A stretch of DNA of 56,702 nucleotides from NCBI RefSeq assembly GCF_006152065.1, contig NZ_VDFW01000040.1, forward strand, positions 1 to 56,702, written 5' to 3'. Shown here piece after piece: positions 8,822 to 17,012 of the stretch; within the stretch, counting starts at the first letter, position 1, and each line of letters begins with the position of its first letter. Below the pieces are notes generated by a model that worked only from the letters and a program-made list of their open reading frames with translations, did not search any database and was not told the DNA's origin. The stretch comes from Amycolatopsis alkalitolerans. GTDB lineage: Bacteria; Actinomycetota; Actinomycetes; Mycobacteriales; Pseudonocardiaceae. Both the position numbers and the translations under genes were made by a program.

Positions 8822-9595
8822 GTGCGGGAAGTCGTCGTCGAAGCCGCTCGCTTCCTCGCCCGTCACTGCGAGGATCCGATCACGCTGTGCGACGTCGCGG
8901 ATCACGTGGGCTACAGCCCGTTCCACCTGTCGCGCGCCTTCGAACGGCAGGTCGGCCAGCCGCCGGGGCAGTTCCTCGCGGCGCACCGGTTCCAGCACGC
9001 GAAGCGGCTGCTGCTGTCGACGGACGAGCGCGTCATCGACGTATGCCATGCGGTCGGTTTCACCTCGGTCGGCACGTTCACGGCCCGGTTCACCGCGGTC
9101 GTCGGCCAGTCGCCCGCCCGGTTCCGGCAGCTGCCCGAACTGCTCGCGCAGGCGCCGCCACGGCCGGTGATCGTGCCCGGGCGTGACCGGGACGGTGGGG
9201 TGGTCACCGGGAAGGCGCGGTTGAGCGCGGCGGCGGAAGCGGCCATCGGGGTCGCCGCGGTCTACGTCGGGCTGTTCCCGCGGCGGATGGCCCGCGGGCG
9301 GCCGGTGTCCGGCACGCTCCTGGGCGAAACCGGCAACTTCCTGCTCGTCGACGTCCCGCCGGGCCGGTACTGGGTGCTCGCGACGGCCCTGCCCGCCCAT
9401 GCCCGCGCCGAGGATCAGCTGGTACCGGGGCGCGGGGTCGCCGGGGCCGCGGCGGAACCGGTGCACATCACGCCTCGTACCCCGGTCCACCACCGCGAGG
9501 TCTGGCTCGACGTGGCGCCCGAATGGGACGCGCCCGTGCTGATCGCGGTGCCGCCGCTCGCCTCGAGCCTCACGCTCGCCGTGCCGTCAGCGTGA
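8822..9595 (+). CDS. AraC-family regulator with N-terminal HTH and beta-rich C-terminal domain
   Basis: A 257-aa protein. Residues 1-108 are an AraC-type double helix-turn-helix (ITLCDVADHVGYSPFHLSRA, then VIDVCHAVGFTSVGTFTARF). The rest is not a classic AraC sensor: VSGTLLGETGNFLLVDVPPG resembles the carboxypeptidase-regulatory-like or prealbumin fold. Having the DNA-binding domain first is the reverse of most AraC proteins. GTG at 8822 is supported by AGGAGG at 8812-8817; the open frame extends upstream without family similarity. Its 3' end overlaps the convergent MFS gene by 26 bp. The target is unknown, perhaps the MFS gene. Confidence 0.85.
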   Translation: MREVVVEAARFLARHCEDPITLCDVADHVGYSPFHLSRAFERQVGQPPGQFLAAHRFQHAKRLLLSTDERVIDVCHAVGFTSVGTFTARFTAVVGQSPARFRQLPELLAQAPPRPVIVPGRDRDGGVVTGKARLSAAAEAAIGVAAVYVGLFPRRMARGRPVSGTLLGETGNFLLVDVPPGRYWVLATALPAHARAEDQLVPGRGVAGAAAEPVHITPRTPVHHREVWLDVAPEWDAPVLIAVPPLASSLTLAVPSA

Positions 9596-10751
9596 CCGCG
9601 ACGGCCGCGAGTGCCAGCCAGCACACGACAGTCACCACCAGCCATGTCCAGCCCGCATGCCCGTAGATCACGCTGCCGGCGGTGCCGCCGAAGCTGCTGC
9701 CCAGGTAGTAGGTCAGCGTGTAGGTGCCGGACGCCTGGCCGCGCGCGCCCTCGGGTGATTCCGCGGCGGTCCAGCCGTTCGCGACCGCGTGCGCGGCGAA
9801 GAAACCACCGGTGAGCACGACCATCCCGAGCACGATCGACACCAGGGAATCGGGCACGGTCAGCAACGCCCCGACGGCCGTGATGAGCAAGGCGCCGACG
9901 GCCGAGCGCAGCCTCCCGAACCGCGCGACCGTGCGGCCGACCGTCGCCGAGGAAACCGAACCGATCGCGTAGGCCAGGAAGATGAGCGAGGCGAGCGCGG
10001 GCGAGAGGTTCAGCGGCGATCCGGTCAGCCGGAACCCGGCCGCGTTGTAGACCGCGACGAAGGAGCCCATGGCCAGCAATGCGAGGGCGTACTGGGCCAG
10101 CAGGATCGGCTTGCGGATCGCGGCGGCGACCCCGGTCAGGACGCTCATCCGCGCCGCCTGCGGCACTGTGGACGACGGCGGCAGCGACCACACCGTCACC
10201 AGCGAGAAGATCGATCCGAGCACACCCACGACCGTGAGCGCGCCGTGGTAGCCGAGCACGTCGGCGCTGAAACCCGCGGCGAGCCGGCCGAGCATGCCGC
10301 CGATCGAGTTGCCCGCGATCATCGCGCCGACCGCCGCCGCGACCCCCGTCGTGCCCAGTTGCTCGACGAGGTACGCCGCGGCGACCCCGGGGAAGCCGGC
10401 GATCGCGATCCCCTGCAGCGCACGCAAGATCAGCAACACCCCGTAGGAGGGCGCGAGCGGCAGCAGCAGTCCCAAGACCGCGGAAACGATCACCGACACG
10501 AGGATCACCGGCCGCCGCCCGACGATCTCCGACAGCGCCGCGATCGGCAGCACGGAGATCGCGAGCGCACCGGTGGCGACGCTGACCGCGAGCGAAGCGC
10601 TACCGGGATCGAGGTGGTACTGAGCCGCTAGCTGCGGCAGCACCGGCTGCGGCGCGTACAGCAGCGCGAACGACGAGAGACCCGCGGCTGCCACGGCGAT
10701 TTTCACCCGCCGGGGTCGAGGAGGAGCGGAAACGAGCAGGTCAGCGGTCAC
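9570..10751 (-). CDS. MFS transporter (drug/small-molecule efflux type)
   Basis: A 393-aa membrane protein with about 12 hydrophobic segments, beginning in the membrane at FALLYAPQPVLPQLAAQY and carrying the loop motif LSEIVGRRPVILVSV between helices 2 and 3. It resembles the YnfM/CynX-like branch of 12-TM proton-driven transporters. The GTG start has TAGCTT 7 nt upstream, so it is probably leaderless. It is divergent from a LysR gene across a 63-bp promoter region, the usual arrangement for a LysR-controlled transporter; regulation by that LysR is inference. Substrate unknown. Confidence 0.88.
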   Translation of the reverse strand: MTADLLVSAPPRPRRVKIAVAAAGLSSFALLYAPQPVLPQLAAQYHLDPGSASLAVSVATGALAISVLPIAALSEIVGRRPVILVSVIVSAVLGLLLPLAPSYGVLLILRALQGIAIAGFPGVAAAYLVEQLGTTGVAAAVGAMIAGNSIGGMLGRLAAGFSADVLGYHGALTVVGVLGSIFSLVTVWSLPPSSTVPQAARMSVLTGVAAAIRKPILLAQYALALLAMGSFVAVYNAAGFRLTGSPLNLSPALASLIFLAYAIGSVSSATVGRTVARFGRLRSAVGALLITAVGALLTVPDSLVSIVLGMVVLTGGFFAAHAVANGWTAAESPEGARGQASGTYTLTYYLGSSFGGTAGSVIYGHAGWTWLVVTVVCWLALAAVAVTLTARRA

Positions 10752-10814
10752 CTCATCGAAGCTAAGCTCAGCTAACCGATACGTCTAATACAGAAAATCG
10801 GCATAATCGATACG
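10752..10814. promoter_or_regulatory. Divergent MFS / LysR promoter with direct repeats
   Basis: The 63-bp gap carries a minus-strand -10 TAGCTT (10764 to 10759) 7 nt before the MFS GTG, and a plus-strand CATAAT (10802-10807) 7 nt before the LysR ATG. CGATACG occurs twice, at 10777-10783 and 10808-10814, 31 bp apart start to start (three helical turns). This spacing suits a LysR tetramer contacting one DNA face. Binding is inferred. Confidence 0.55.
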
Positions 10815-11732
10815 ATGATGCATGAGAGCGAAGCGGCGGCCGCTGACCAGCGGCTCGTGACGGCGCTGGCACCCAATCTGGCGTTGTTGTCCGCTCTGCG
10901 TGAAACAGGCAACATCACCCGGGCGGCCGAGCTGCTGGGCGTGCCGCAGCCGACGGTGAGCCGTCGCCTGGCCGCGCTCGCCCAGGTCGTCGGTGCCCCG
11001 CTCACCGAGCCCGCGGGGCGCGGGGTCCGGCTGACCAGGGTGGGCACCGTCCTCGCCGAAACAGCCGGCCGCGCGCTCCCGGCGATCGAGGCGGGTGCGC
11101 GTCAGGCGCGCGAGGAGATCGAGCCGGCCAGCGGGCACGTCGTGCTGGGCTTCCTGCACCTGCTCGGCCGCTGGCTCGTGCCGAGCCTGTTGCGGGGGTT
11201 CCGCGCGCGGTATCCGGGCGTGCGCTTCAGCCTGGTGCAGGGCTCGCGCCAGCACATCCTCGACCGGCTGACGGCCGGCGAACTCGACCTCGCGCTCGTC
11301 GCCCCGGTGCCGGAAAGCCCGGACCTCGAATCGTTCACCATCGCGGAACAGGACCTGCTGCTGTGCGTGCCCGCCGCGCACCGGTTCGCGCAGCGCCGCC
11401 GGATCCGCTTCGCCGAGCTGGCCGGCGAGCCGTTCGTGATGCTCGAGCACGGGTACGGGGTCCGCCAGATCACCGACGGGTTGTGCGCCGCGGCCGGGTT
11501 CGAGCCGGAGATCGTCTTCGAGGGGCAGGAGTCCGACACGGTGCGCGGACTCGTCGCGGCCGGGTTCGGGGTCACCTTGCTGCCGCAGTTCGGGTCGGCG
11601 ACCCCGGCCGGCGTCGTGGAAATCCCGCTTTCGCCCAAGGTCAGCCGGACCATCTGCCTGGTCTGGCCCGCGGGCGATCACCTCACGCCGGTCGCCCGGT
11701 CCTTCCGGGACTACGTGCGCGCTCAGGCGTAG
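10815..11732 (+). CDS. LysR-family transcriptional regulator
   Basis: A 305-aa regulator with an N-terminal winged HTH (about 15-75; TRAAELLGVPQPTVSRRLAA) and a periplasmic-binding-protein-like effector domain (LLRGFRARYPGVRFSLVQGS onwards). The full two-lobed effector domain is present, so it should respond to a small ligand. Start ATG at 10815 is leaderless (CATAAT 7 nt upstream). Divergent from the MFS exporter, its likely target. The 3' end overlaps the aminopeptidase gene by 10 bp in convergent orientation. Confidence 0.9.
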   Translation: MMHESEAAAADQRLVTALAPNLALLSALRETGNITRAAELLGVPQPTVSRRLAALAQVVGAPLTEPAGRGVRLTRVGTVLAETAGRALPAIEAGARQAREEIEPASGHVVLGFLHLLGRWLVPSLLRGFRARYPGVRFSLVQGSRQHILDRLTAGELDLALVAPVPESPDLESFTIAEQDLLLCVPAAHRFAQRRRIRFAELAGEPFVMLEHGYGVRQITDGLCAAAGFEPEIVFEGQESDTVRGLVAAGFGVTLLPQFGSATPAGVVEIPLSPKVSRTICLVWPAGDHLTPVARSFRDYVRAQA

Positions 11733-13114
11733 GACGCGGCGAGCTCCACCAGGGTCCGTGCGGCGAACCCGGTCGCCCCGGGCACGACCTCGGCATACGC
11801 GGTCTCCGCGCGCGCCGGGCCGGCGATGTCCAGATGCGCCCACGGCACGCCGCGGGTGAACTCGCGTAGGAACAGCGCGGCCGTGACACCGCCGGGGCCG
11901 CCCGGCGCCTGCCGGACGTCGGCCAGTTCGCCGCGCACCGCGTCGGCATGTGCCTCGAGCAGCGGCATCCGCCACCAGGCTTCGCCCGCCCGCTCGCCCG
12001 CGGCGAGCACCCGGTCCGCGAGCTCGTCATCGGTGGCGAACAGCCCGCCGGTGCGCAGGCCGAGCGCGACCTTCATGGCTCCGGTGAGCGTCGCGGCGTC
12101 CACGACCGCGTCCGGCCGGAAGCGGCGGATGCCGTAGACGAGCGCGTCGGCGAGGACCATCCGCCCCTCGGCGTCGGTGTTGCTCACCTCGGTGGTCATC
12201 CCGCCGTAGTGCCGCACCACGTCGCCCGGCCGGTACGAACCACCGGAGACGTGGTTCTCCGCCGCGGGCACCAGCGCGGTCACCCGCACGTCGAGCCCGA
12301 GCGTCGCGATCGCGCGGATCGCGGCGATGACGGCGGCGCCACCGGCCATATCGGTCCGCATCAGGTGCATACCGTCGGCGGGTTTGATGGACAGGCCACC
12401 GGTGTCGAAGGTGATCCCCTTGCCGACCAGCAGCAGATGGTGCGCGGCCCCGCGTGGCCGGTAGGTCAGCTCGATCAGCCGGGGCGGGCTGGCCGAGCCG
12501 CCGCCGACGGCGAGCACGCCGCCGAAGTTCTGTTCCGCGAGCCACGCCTCGTCGCGGATCGTCGCGCGCAGCCCTGGCACATCCGTGACGACCCGTTCGG
12601 CGGTCTCGCCGAGCCATTGCGGGTTCTTGATGTTGGACGGCGCGTTCGCCAGGTCGCGGGCCAGCGCCGCGGCGGCCGCCATCGTCCGTACCCGACCAAG
12701 GACCATTTCGTACTCCGGAACGGCTCGCTCGTACGGCGTGAGCAGCCGGAGGGTCTGCAGGGCGGGCGCGGGCTGGGTGCTGACCTTGAAGTGGTAGCCG
12801 CCGAGCAGCGCACCCATCGACAGCTCCGCGACGATGCTTCCCTCGGTTTCCGCCCCCAGATCGACCTGCGCGATCTTGACCGGTTTCCCGTTCTCGGCCT
12901 GTGCCGCGCGGGCGAGGGCCGCGCCCGCGGTCCTGAGGTCGCTCGCCGTGCCTTCGCCGACGCCGACCAGCCAGCGGAATGCGCCCTCGCCCTCGCGCAC
13001 GTCACCGGCGTTGCCGGCGACCAGGCTCGCGACCGGCGCGCCACGGCGAGGGGTGTCGGCGACCTCGATGTCGATCAGGCGGCTGGGTACGGACGGCAGC
13101 GGGTAGCGCGCCAA
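11723..13114 (-). CDS. pepA: Leucyl aminopeptidase, M17 family
   Basis: A 463-aa cytosolic aminopeptidase. The C-terminal catalytic domain shows the two-metal site: Lys/Asp in GKGITFDTGGLSIKPA, Asp in MRTDMAGGAAV and the family signature NTDAEGRMVLADAL. The N-terminal domain (1-170) is the typical macro-like domain. It removes N-terminal residues, especially Leu, from peptides. Start TTG at 13114 is preceded by GGAGG at 8-nt spacing. Near 500 aa is usual for the family, so it is slightly short but complete. It lies 72 bp downstream of the DUF3117 gene, with a strong terminator between them. Confidence 0.93.
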   Translation of the reverse strand: MARYPLPSVPSRLIDIEVADTPRRGAPVASLVAGNAGDVREGEGAFRWLVGVGEGTASDLRTAGAALARAAQAENGKPVKIAQVDLGAETEGSIVAELSMGALLGGYHFKVSTQPAPALQTLRLLTPYERAVPEYEMVLGRVRTMAAAAALARDLANAPSNIKNPQWLGETAERVVTDVPGLRATIRDEAWLAEQNFGGVLAVGGGSASPPRLIELTYRPRGAAHHLLLVGKGITFDTGGLSIKPADGMHLMRTDMAGGAAVIAAIRAIATLGLDVRVTALVPAAENHVSGGSYRPGDVVRHYGGMTTEVSNTDAEGRMVLADALVYGIRRFRPDAVVDAATLTGAMKVALGLRTGGLFATDDELADRVLAAGERAGEAWWRMPLLEAHADAVRGELADVRQAPGGPGGVTAALFLREFTRGVPWAHLDIAGPARAETAYAEVVPGATGFAARTLVELAASYA

Positions 13115-13141
13115 CGGGAGAACCTCCAGGAGGGGACGGCG

Positions 13142-13169
13142 AAAAGCCGGCTGACGGTCGTCAGCCGGC
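13142..13169 (-). terminator. Intrinsic terminator after the DUF3117 gene
   Basis: Reading the minus strand, a perfect 10-bp stem (13169-13160 with 13155-13146, GCCGGCTGAC arm) closes a 4-nt loop and is followed by TTTT (13145-13142). This is the clearest Rho-independent terminator in the window. It lies 17 bp past the DUF3117 stop and separates it from pepA. Confidence 0.85.
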
Positions 13170-13186
13170 GACGGGAGCGGACAGGA

Positions 13187-13354
13187 TCAGCTCGTCGCCT
13201 CCTGCAGGGCCACGCCCAGGTCCTTGGCCTCTTCGGCCGACAGCTCGACGACGAGTCGCCCGCCACCCTCGAGCGGAACGCGCATCACGAGGCCCCGCCC
13301 CTCCTTAGTCACCTCGAGGGGACCATCTCCGGTCCGGGGCTTCATGGCCGCCAT
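13187..13354 (-). CDS. DUF3117 small protein
   Basis: A 55-aa protein starting MAAMKPRTGDGPLEVTKEGR and ending LGVALQEATS. The KPRTGDGPLE opening and RVPLEGGGRLVVEL core are characteristic of DUF3117, a family found throughout actinobacteria (Rv1211 in M. tuberculosis, from memory). Function is unknown; the fold is likely a small beta-sheet with a helix. ATG at 13354 has GGAGGGAG upstream. A longer frame reaches 13591 but has no family similarity. Confidence 0.9.
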   Translation of the reverse strand: MAAMKPRTGDGPLEVTKEGRGLVMRVPLEGGGRLVVELSAEEAKDLGVALQEATS

Positions 13355-13528
13355 AGCGTGCTCCCTCCGTCTCAACCGGCGCGCCCGGGTCGCGCATTCT
13401 GAGCCAACCGGGTGTCGCACGCCATTCTCCCTCATCAATGCGGGCGTGCGAACGCGGACCGATCTTTTCGTGTTTGCATAGGTGCTGGTATGCGGCTCGC
13501 GGGCCGCCCGAACGCCAGGAGGACACCA

Positions 13529-14323
13529 GTGACCACCGAGGACGTGCTGCTGACCGCCGACGCCGACGGCGTGCGCACTTTGACGCTGCACCGGCCGAAG
13601 GCCTACAACTCGCTCACCGTCGAGCTGAAGGAACGGCTACTCGACGCGCTCCGGGAGGCAGCGGCGGCGCCGGAGGTGCGCGCGGTGGTGCTCACCGGAG
13701 CGGGGAAGGCGTTCTGCGCGGGCCAGGATCTGAAGGAACACGTCGGGCTGCTGCAGGCCGGCGATCCGGCGCCGCTGGGGACCGTCCGCGAGCACTACAA
13801 CCCCATCGTGCGGACGATCGCCGGAATGCCGAAACCCGTGATAGCAGCGGTCAACGGCCCGGCCGCCGGTGCCGGCGCGGCCTTCGCCTACGCCGCGGAC
13901 CTGCGGATCGCGGCGGCGTCCGCGAACTTCTTGATGGCCTTCGCGAACGTCGGGCTCGGACCCGATTCGGGTGCGTCGTGGACACTGCAGCGGCTGGTCG
14001 GCTACGGCCGCGCGGCCGAACTGATGCTGCTGGCGCGCACGGTGCCGGCCGAGGAGGCGAAGCAACTCGGTCTGGTCAGCGAAGTCGTGCCCGACGAGGA
14101 GCTTGCCGAGCGGGCGCACACGATCGCGGCGAAACTCGCGGCCGGCCCGACGGTCAGCTACGCGAAGATCAAGGAGGTGCTGGACGTCGCCGCGCAGGGC
14201 AGCCTCGAAGACGCCCTGCTCGCCGAGGACGCCGCCCAGACCGTGCTCGGCTCGACGGCCGATCACCGCGAGGCGGTCGAAGCCTTCGTCGCGAAGCGCA
14301 AGCCGGACTTCCAGGGCAAATAG
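13529..14323 (+). CDS. Enoyl-CoA hydratase/isomerase family protein
   Basis: A 264-aa crotonase-fold enzyme. Visible are the oxyanion-hole segments AFCAGQDLKEH (about 60-70) and GPAAGAGAAFAYAADLRIAA (about 110-130), and the active-site region NVGLGPDSGASW. The Asp in GPDSG with no Glu partner resembles PaaG-type isomerases rather than classic hydratases, but this is not certain. Start GTG at 13529 is preceded by AGGAGG 7 nt upstream; the frame's earlier starts add 39 unlike residues. It probably acts in fatty-acid or phenylacetate-type degradation; no other genes of such a pathway are adjacent. Confidence 0.88.
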   Translation: MTTEDVLLTADADGVRTLTLHRPKAYNSLTVELKERLLDALREAAAAPEVRAVVLTGAGKAFCAGQDLKEHVGLLQAGDPAPLGTVREHYNPIVRTIAGMPKPVIAAVNGPAAGAGAAFAYAADLRIAAASANFLMAFANVGLGPDSGASWTLQRLVGYGRAAELMLLARTVPAEEAKQLGLVSEVVPDEELAERAHTIAAKLAAGPTVSYAKIKEVLDVAAQGSLEDALLAEDAAQTVLGSTADHREAVEAFVAKRKPDFQGK

Positions 14324-14325
14324 CG

Positions 14326-14892
14326 TCAGGCCGCGCGGAAGCAGCCCTCAAGGTGGTCGTCGACCATGCCGGTCGCCTGCATGAGGGCGTAGCACGTGGT
14401 GGGGCCGACGAAGGCGAAACCGCGCTTTTTCAGCTCGCGGGCCATGGCCGCCGACTCGGGTGTCGTCGCGGGGAGATCGGCCATGCTCCGCGGGCGGGGG
14501 CGCGCCCCGGCCGGCGCGAACGACCACAGCAGCTCGTCCAGCGGGCGGTCCAGGTCCAGGACCGCACGGGCGTTGGTGATCGCGGCTTCGATCTTCCGCC
14601 GGTTCCGGATGATGGACGCGTCGGCGAGCAGGCGCGCCACGTCCGCTTCGCCGAATTTCGCGACCTTCTTCGGAGCGAACCGCGCGAACGCCCGGCGAAA
14701 GGCTTCGCGCTTGCGGAGGATGGTGATCCACGAGAGGCCGGACTGGAAGGCCTCGAGGCACAACCGCTCGTACAGCGCGTCCCGGCCGTGCAGCTCGACG
14801 CCCCACTCCGTGTCGTGGTACGCGACGTAGTCGGGCGCGCTGTTGCCCCACGGGCAGCGGGCGACACCGTCGTCGCCCAGCTCAGCGGTCAC
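14326..14892 (-). CDS. tag: DNA-3-methyladenine glycosylase I
   Basis: A 188-aa base-excision repair enzyme. The zinc-site residues of the Tag family are all visible: Cys in VARCPWG, His in YVAYHDTEWG, and His/Cys in MVDDHLEGC near the end. The core contains EAFQSGLSWITILRKREAF and FVGPTTCYALMQATG. It removes 3-methyladenine from alkylated DNA. GTG at 14892 overlaps the stop of the upstream SRPBCC gene by 4 nt, giving a coupled DivIVA-SRPBCC-tag unit. tag next to a DivIVA-like gene and near a DUF3117 gene matches mycobacterial order (from memory). Confidence 0.93.
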   Translation of the reverse strand: MTAELGDDGVARCPWGNSAPDYVAYHDTEWGVELHGRDALYERLCLEAFQSGLSWITILRKREAFRRAFARFAPKKVAKFGEADVARLLADASIIRNRRKIEAAITNARAVLDLDRPLDELLWSFAPAGARPRPRSMADLPATTPESAAMARELKKRGFAFVGPTTCYALMQATGMVDDHLEGCFRAA

Positions 14893-15344
14893 ACCGCCCC
14901 CATCGTGTAGTTCTCCGCGAACGTCGCGAACCGCTTGAGCGAGCGGTGCAGCCCTAGGCCGAACAGCGGGCGGACGACCGGCCAGCCGAGCCGCCCGAAG
15001 AGCCCGAACGGCACGTCGAGGCTTTCCGACCAGACGAACGTCGAGGTCTGCGGGCCCTTCGCGTGCACATGAAACGCCCCGCTCCCGCGCACGAGCGTGC
15101 CGAGGTGGCGCACCGTGCAGCGGACGGGCGGCTCCCACGTGGTGATCTCCATCGTGTCGGTGAAGCCGAGCCCCCGCAGCCCCGTGAACGCAGCCAGCTG
15201 CGAGCCGATGCTGCGCCCGTCCCCCTCCGTGACCCGTACTTCGGTGCCGATCATCCACTCGTGCTGGCGGGGCCAGTCGGTGAACGCGAGCCACGTCGTG
15301 CCCGCCGGCGCCGCGACCTCGATGGAGAAGACGAGGTCGGTCAT
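14889..15344 (-). CDS. SRPBCC (START-like) family protein
   Basis: A 151-aa protein with the polyketide-cyclase/START-like pattern: VFSIEVAAPAGTTWLAFTDW at the N-terminus, a beta-rich centre (GFTDTMEITTWEPPVRCTV) and a long C-terminal helix (LHRSLKRFATFAENY). Such proteins bind hydrophobic ligands in a central cavity. No catalytic residue can be assigned. ATG at 15344 overlaps the DivIVA-like stop by 4 nt and its own stop overlaps tag, so it is the middle gene of a coupled triplet. Confidence 0.82.
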   Translation of the reverse strand: MTDLVFSIEVAAPAGTTWLAFTDWPRQHEWMIGTEVRVTEGDGRSIGSQLAAFTGLRGLGFTDTMEITTWEPPVRCTVRHLGTLVRGSGAFHVHAKGPQTSTFVWSESLDVPFGLFGRLGWPVVRPLFGLGLHRSLKRFATFAENYTMGAV

Positions 15345-15637
15345 CTGGAGGTCTCTTTCTCCAGCTCGGCGACCTTCGCACGCAGCGAGTCGATCTCGGT
15401 ACCGAGCCTGCGGACCACCCAGTCCACTTCGGACATCTTGTAACCGCGCACGACAAGCTGGAACTTCACGGCCTGCACGTCCTCGCCGGTGATGTCGCGG
15501 ACGGGCAGGCGCGTCGGCGAGCTGCCCGGGGGCAGCGGGGCGAGCTCTTCACCTCGGCCGAACACGACGGCGGCGAGGAGGAACACCACGGCCGCCACGA
15601 GCAGCATGACTACGAGGTAGATCAGCGCGGTCGTCAC
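15341..15637 (-). CDS. DivIVA-domain small membrane protein
   Basis: A 98-aa protein with an N-terminal membrane helix (IYLVVMLLVAAVVFLLAAVVF), a short linker and a C-terminal DivIVA-type motif: LPVRDITGEDVQAVKFQLVV, then RGYKMSEVDWVVRRLGTEID and a coiled coil. The DivIVA N-domain binds curved membranes and marks poles or septa, although here it follows a TM helix. Comparable short DivIVA-like proteins are common in actinobacteria. First gene of the SRPBCC-tag unit. Confidence 0.85.
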   Translation of the reverse strand: MTTALIYLVVMLLVAAVVFLLAAVVFGRGEELAPLPPGSSPTRLPVRDITGEDVQAVKFQLVVRGYKMSEVDWVVRRLGTEIDSLRAKVAELEKETSR

Positions 15638-15746
15638 GCCACGATTGTGACACCAGCGGCCCGGCGCGCTCGTCCAGACGGTGGATGGGTGCCTGGAACC
15701 GGGCGGGTTCGGGTGTCATGCTGGACCCGGAGAACCTGGAGGAGTC

Positions 15747-16418
15747 TTGCTGCAGCTGCTGATCCGGCGGGGGCTGGCGCCGCTGGTGCGCCTGATCTAC
15801 CGGCCGGAGGTACACGGTGCGGAGAAGGTGCCGCGGACCGGCCCGGTCATCTTCGCGTCGAACCACCGGGCGGCGGTGGACACGTTCCTCATCCCGGTCA
15901 TCGCGCCGAGGCCCGTGTCGTTCCTGGCGAAGGCGGAGTACTTCACCGGCAGAGGTCCGCGGTCCCGGGTGTTCGCGGCGTTCCTGCGGGCGCTGAACTA
16001 CGTCCCGGTGGAACGCGGCAACGCGGCGGCGGGCATGGCGGCGCTGGAGGCGGCGCGCAAGGTCCTCGACGAGGGGGGCGCGTTCGGGATCTACCCGGAG
16101 GGCACCAGGTCGCTCGACGGGAAGGTGCACCGCGGGCACACCGGTGTCGGCGCGCTGGCGCTGGCGACGGGCGCGCAGGTGGTGCCGGTGGCGCTGACCG
16201 GGACGGAGAAGATGCTGCCGATCGGGAAGAAGGTCCCGCGGCTGGCGAAGGTCTGCGTCCGCTTCGGTGAACCGCTGGAGTTTTCGCGGTACGAGGGTAT
16301 GGAGAACTCCCCGGCCATCCGCCGCGCCATCACCGACGAGATCATGTACAAGATCCTCGAACTGTCGGAACTGGAGTACGTGGACAAGTACCACAAACGC
16401 CCCGGCGAAGCCGCCTGA
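15747..16418 (+). CDS. 1-acyl-sn-glycerol-3-phosphate acyltransferase (PlsC family)
   Basis: About 223 aa. It carries the acyltransferase HX4D motif (SNHRAAVDTF), the Gly-rich FGIYPEGTRSLDG glycerol-phosphate site, and VPVALTGTEKMLPIG. It would transfer an acyl chain to lysophosphatidate or a related acceptor at the membrane. The start is uncertain: the frame opens at GTG 15681, but GGAGGAG at 15738-15744 precedes TTG 15747, after which family similarity begins (LQLLIRRGLAPLVRLIYRPE). Convergent with the LOG gene; 24 bp between stops. Confidence 0.87.
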   Translation: MLQLLIRRGLAPLVRLIYRPEVHGAEKVPRTGPVIFASNHRAAVDTFLIPVIAPRPVSFLAKAEYFTGRGPRSRVFAAFLRALNYVPVERGNAAAGMAALEAARKVLDEGGAFGIYPEGTRSLDGKVHRGHTGVGALALATGAQVVPVALTGTEKMLPIGKKVPRLAKVCVRFGEPLEFSRYEGMENSPAIRRAITDEIMYKILELSELEYVDKYHKRPGEAA

Positions 16419-16442
16419 CCCCGGCCCCGCGAGGAGGGGGCG

Positions 16443-17012
16443 TCAGCTGGTCCACTTGGCGACGTCGGGGGGCTGGTAGGTCTCGAAGACGTCGAGCAGC
16501 ACCACCGGATCGGGATCGACGAAGACCAGGTCGCGGTGCTCCTGCCGCAGGAAACCCTCGGTCACCATGTGGTCCACGAACTCGCGCAGCGGCCGGTAGT
16601 AGCCCGCGACGTCGACCAGGCCCAGTGGCTTCGAGTGCAACCCCAGCTGCGCCCACGTCCAGATCTCGGCCAGCTCCTCAAGCGTTCCCGCGCCGCCGGG
16701 TAACGCGAGGAAGCCGTCCGCGAGCTCGGCCATCTTGGCCTTGCGCTCGTGCATGTCGGCGGTCACGTGCAGTTCGCTCAGGCCGTCGTGCGCGATCTCG
16801 ACCCGCATCAGATGGTTCGGGATCACGCCGATCACCTCGCCGCCCGCCGCCAGCGCCGCGTCCGCGACCACGCCCATGATGCCGACGCTCGCGCCGCCGT
16901 ACACGAGGGCGATACCCCGTTCGGCGAGCAGCTTGCCGAGCACCGCGGCCTGCTCGGCGTACACCGGGTCCCGACCCGGGGACGAACCACAGAAAACGCA
17001 GATCCGGCGCAC
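16443..17012 (-). CDS. LOG family protein (TIGR00730), copy 1
   Basis: A 189-aa Rossmann-like protein. It starts VRRICVFCGSSPG and contains the LOG signature LPGGAGTLEELAEIWTWAQL with PGGxGTxxE intact, plus HERKAKMAELADGFLALPGG. The family includes cytokinin-activating phosphoribohydrolases (releasing the base from N6-modified AMP) as well as enzymes acting on other nucleotides. The GTG start shares one base with the TAG stop of the next LOG gene (TAGTG), so the two are coupled. Substrate not determined. Confidence 0.88.
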   Translation of the reverse strand: MRRICVFCGSSPGRDPVYAEQAAVLGKLLAERGIALVYGGASVGIMGVVADAALAAGGEVIGVIPNHLMRVEIAHDGLSELHVTADMHERKAKMAELADGFLALPGGAGTLEELAEIWTWAQLGLHSKPLGLVDVAGYYRPLREFVDHMVTEGFLRQEHRDLVFVDPDPVVLLDVFETYQPPDVAKWTS

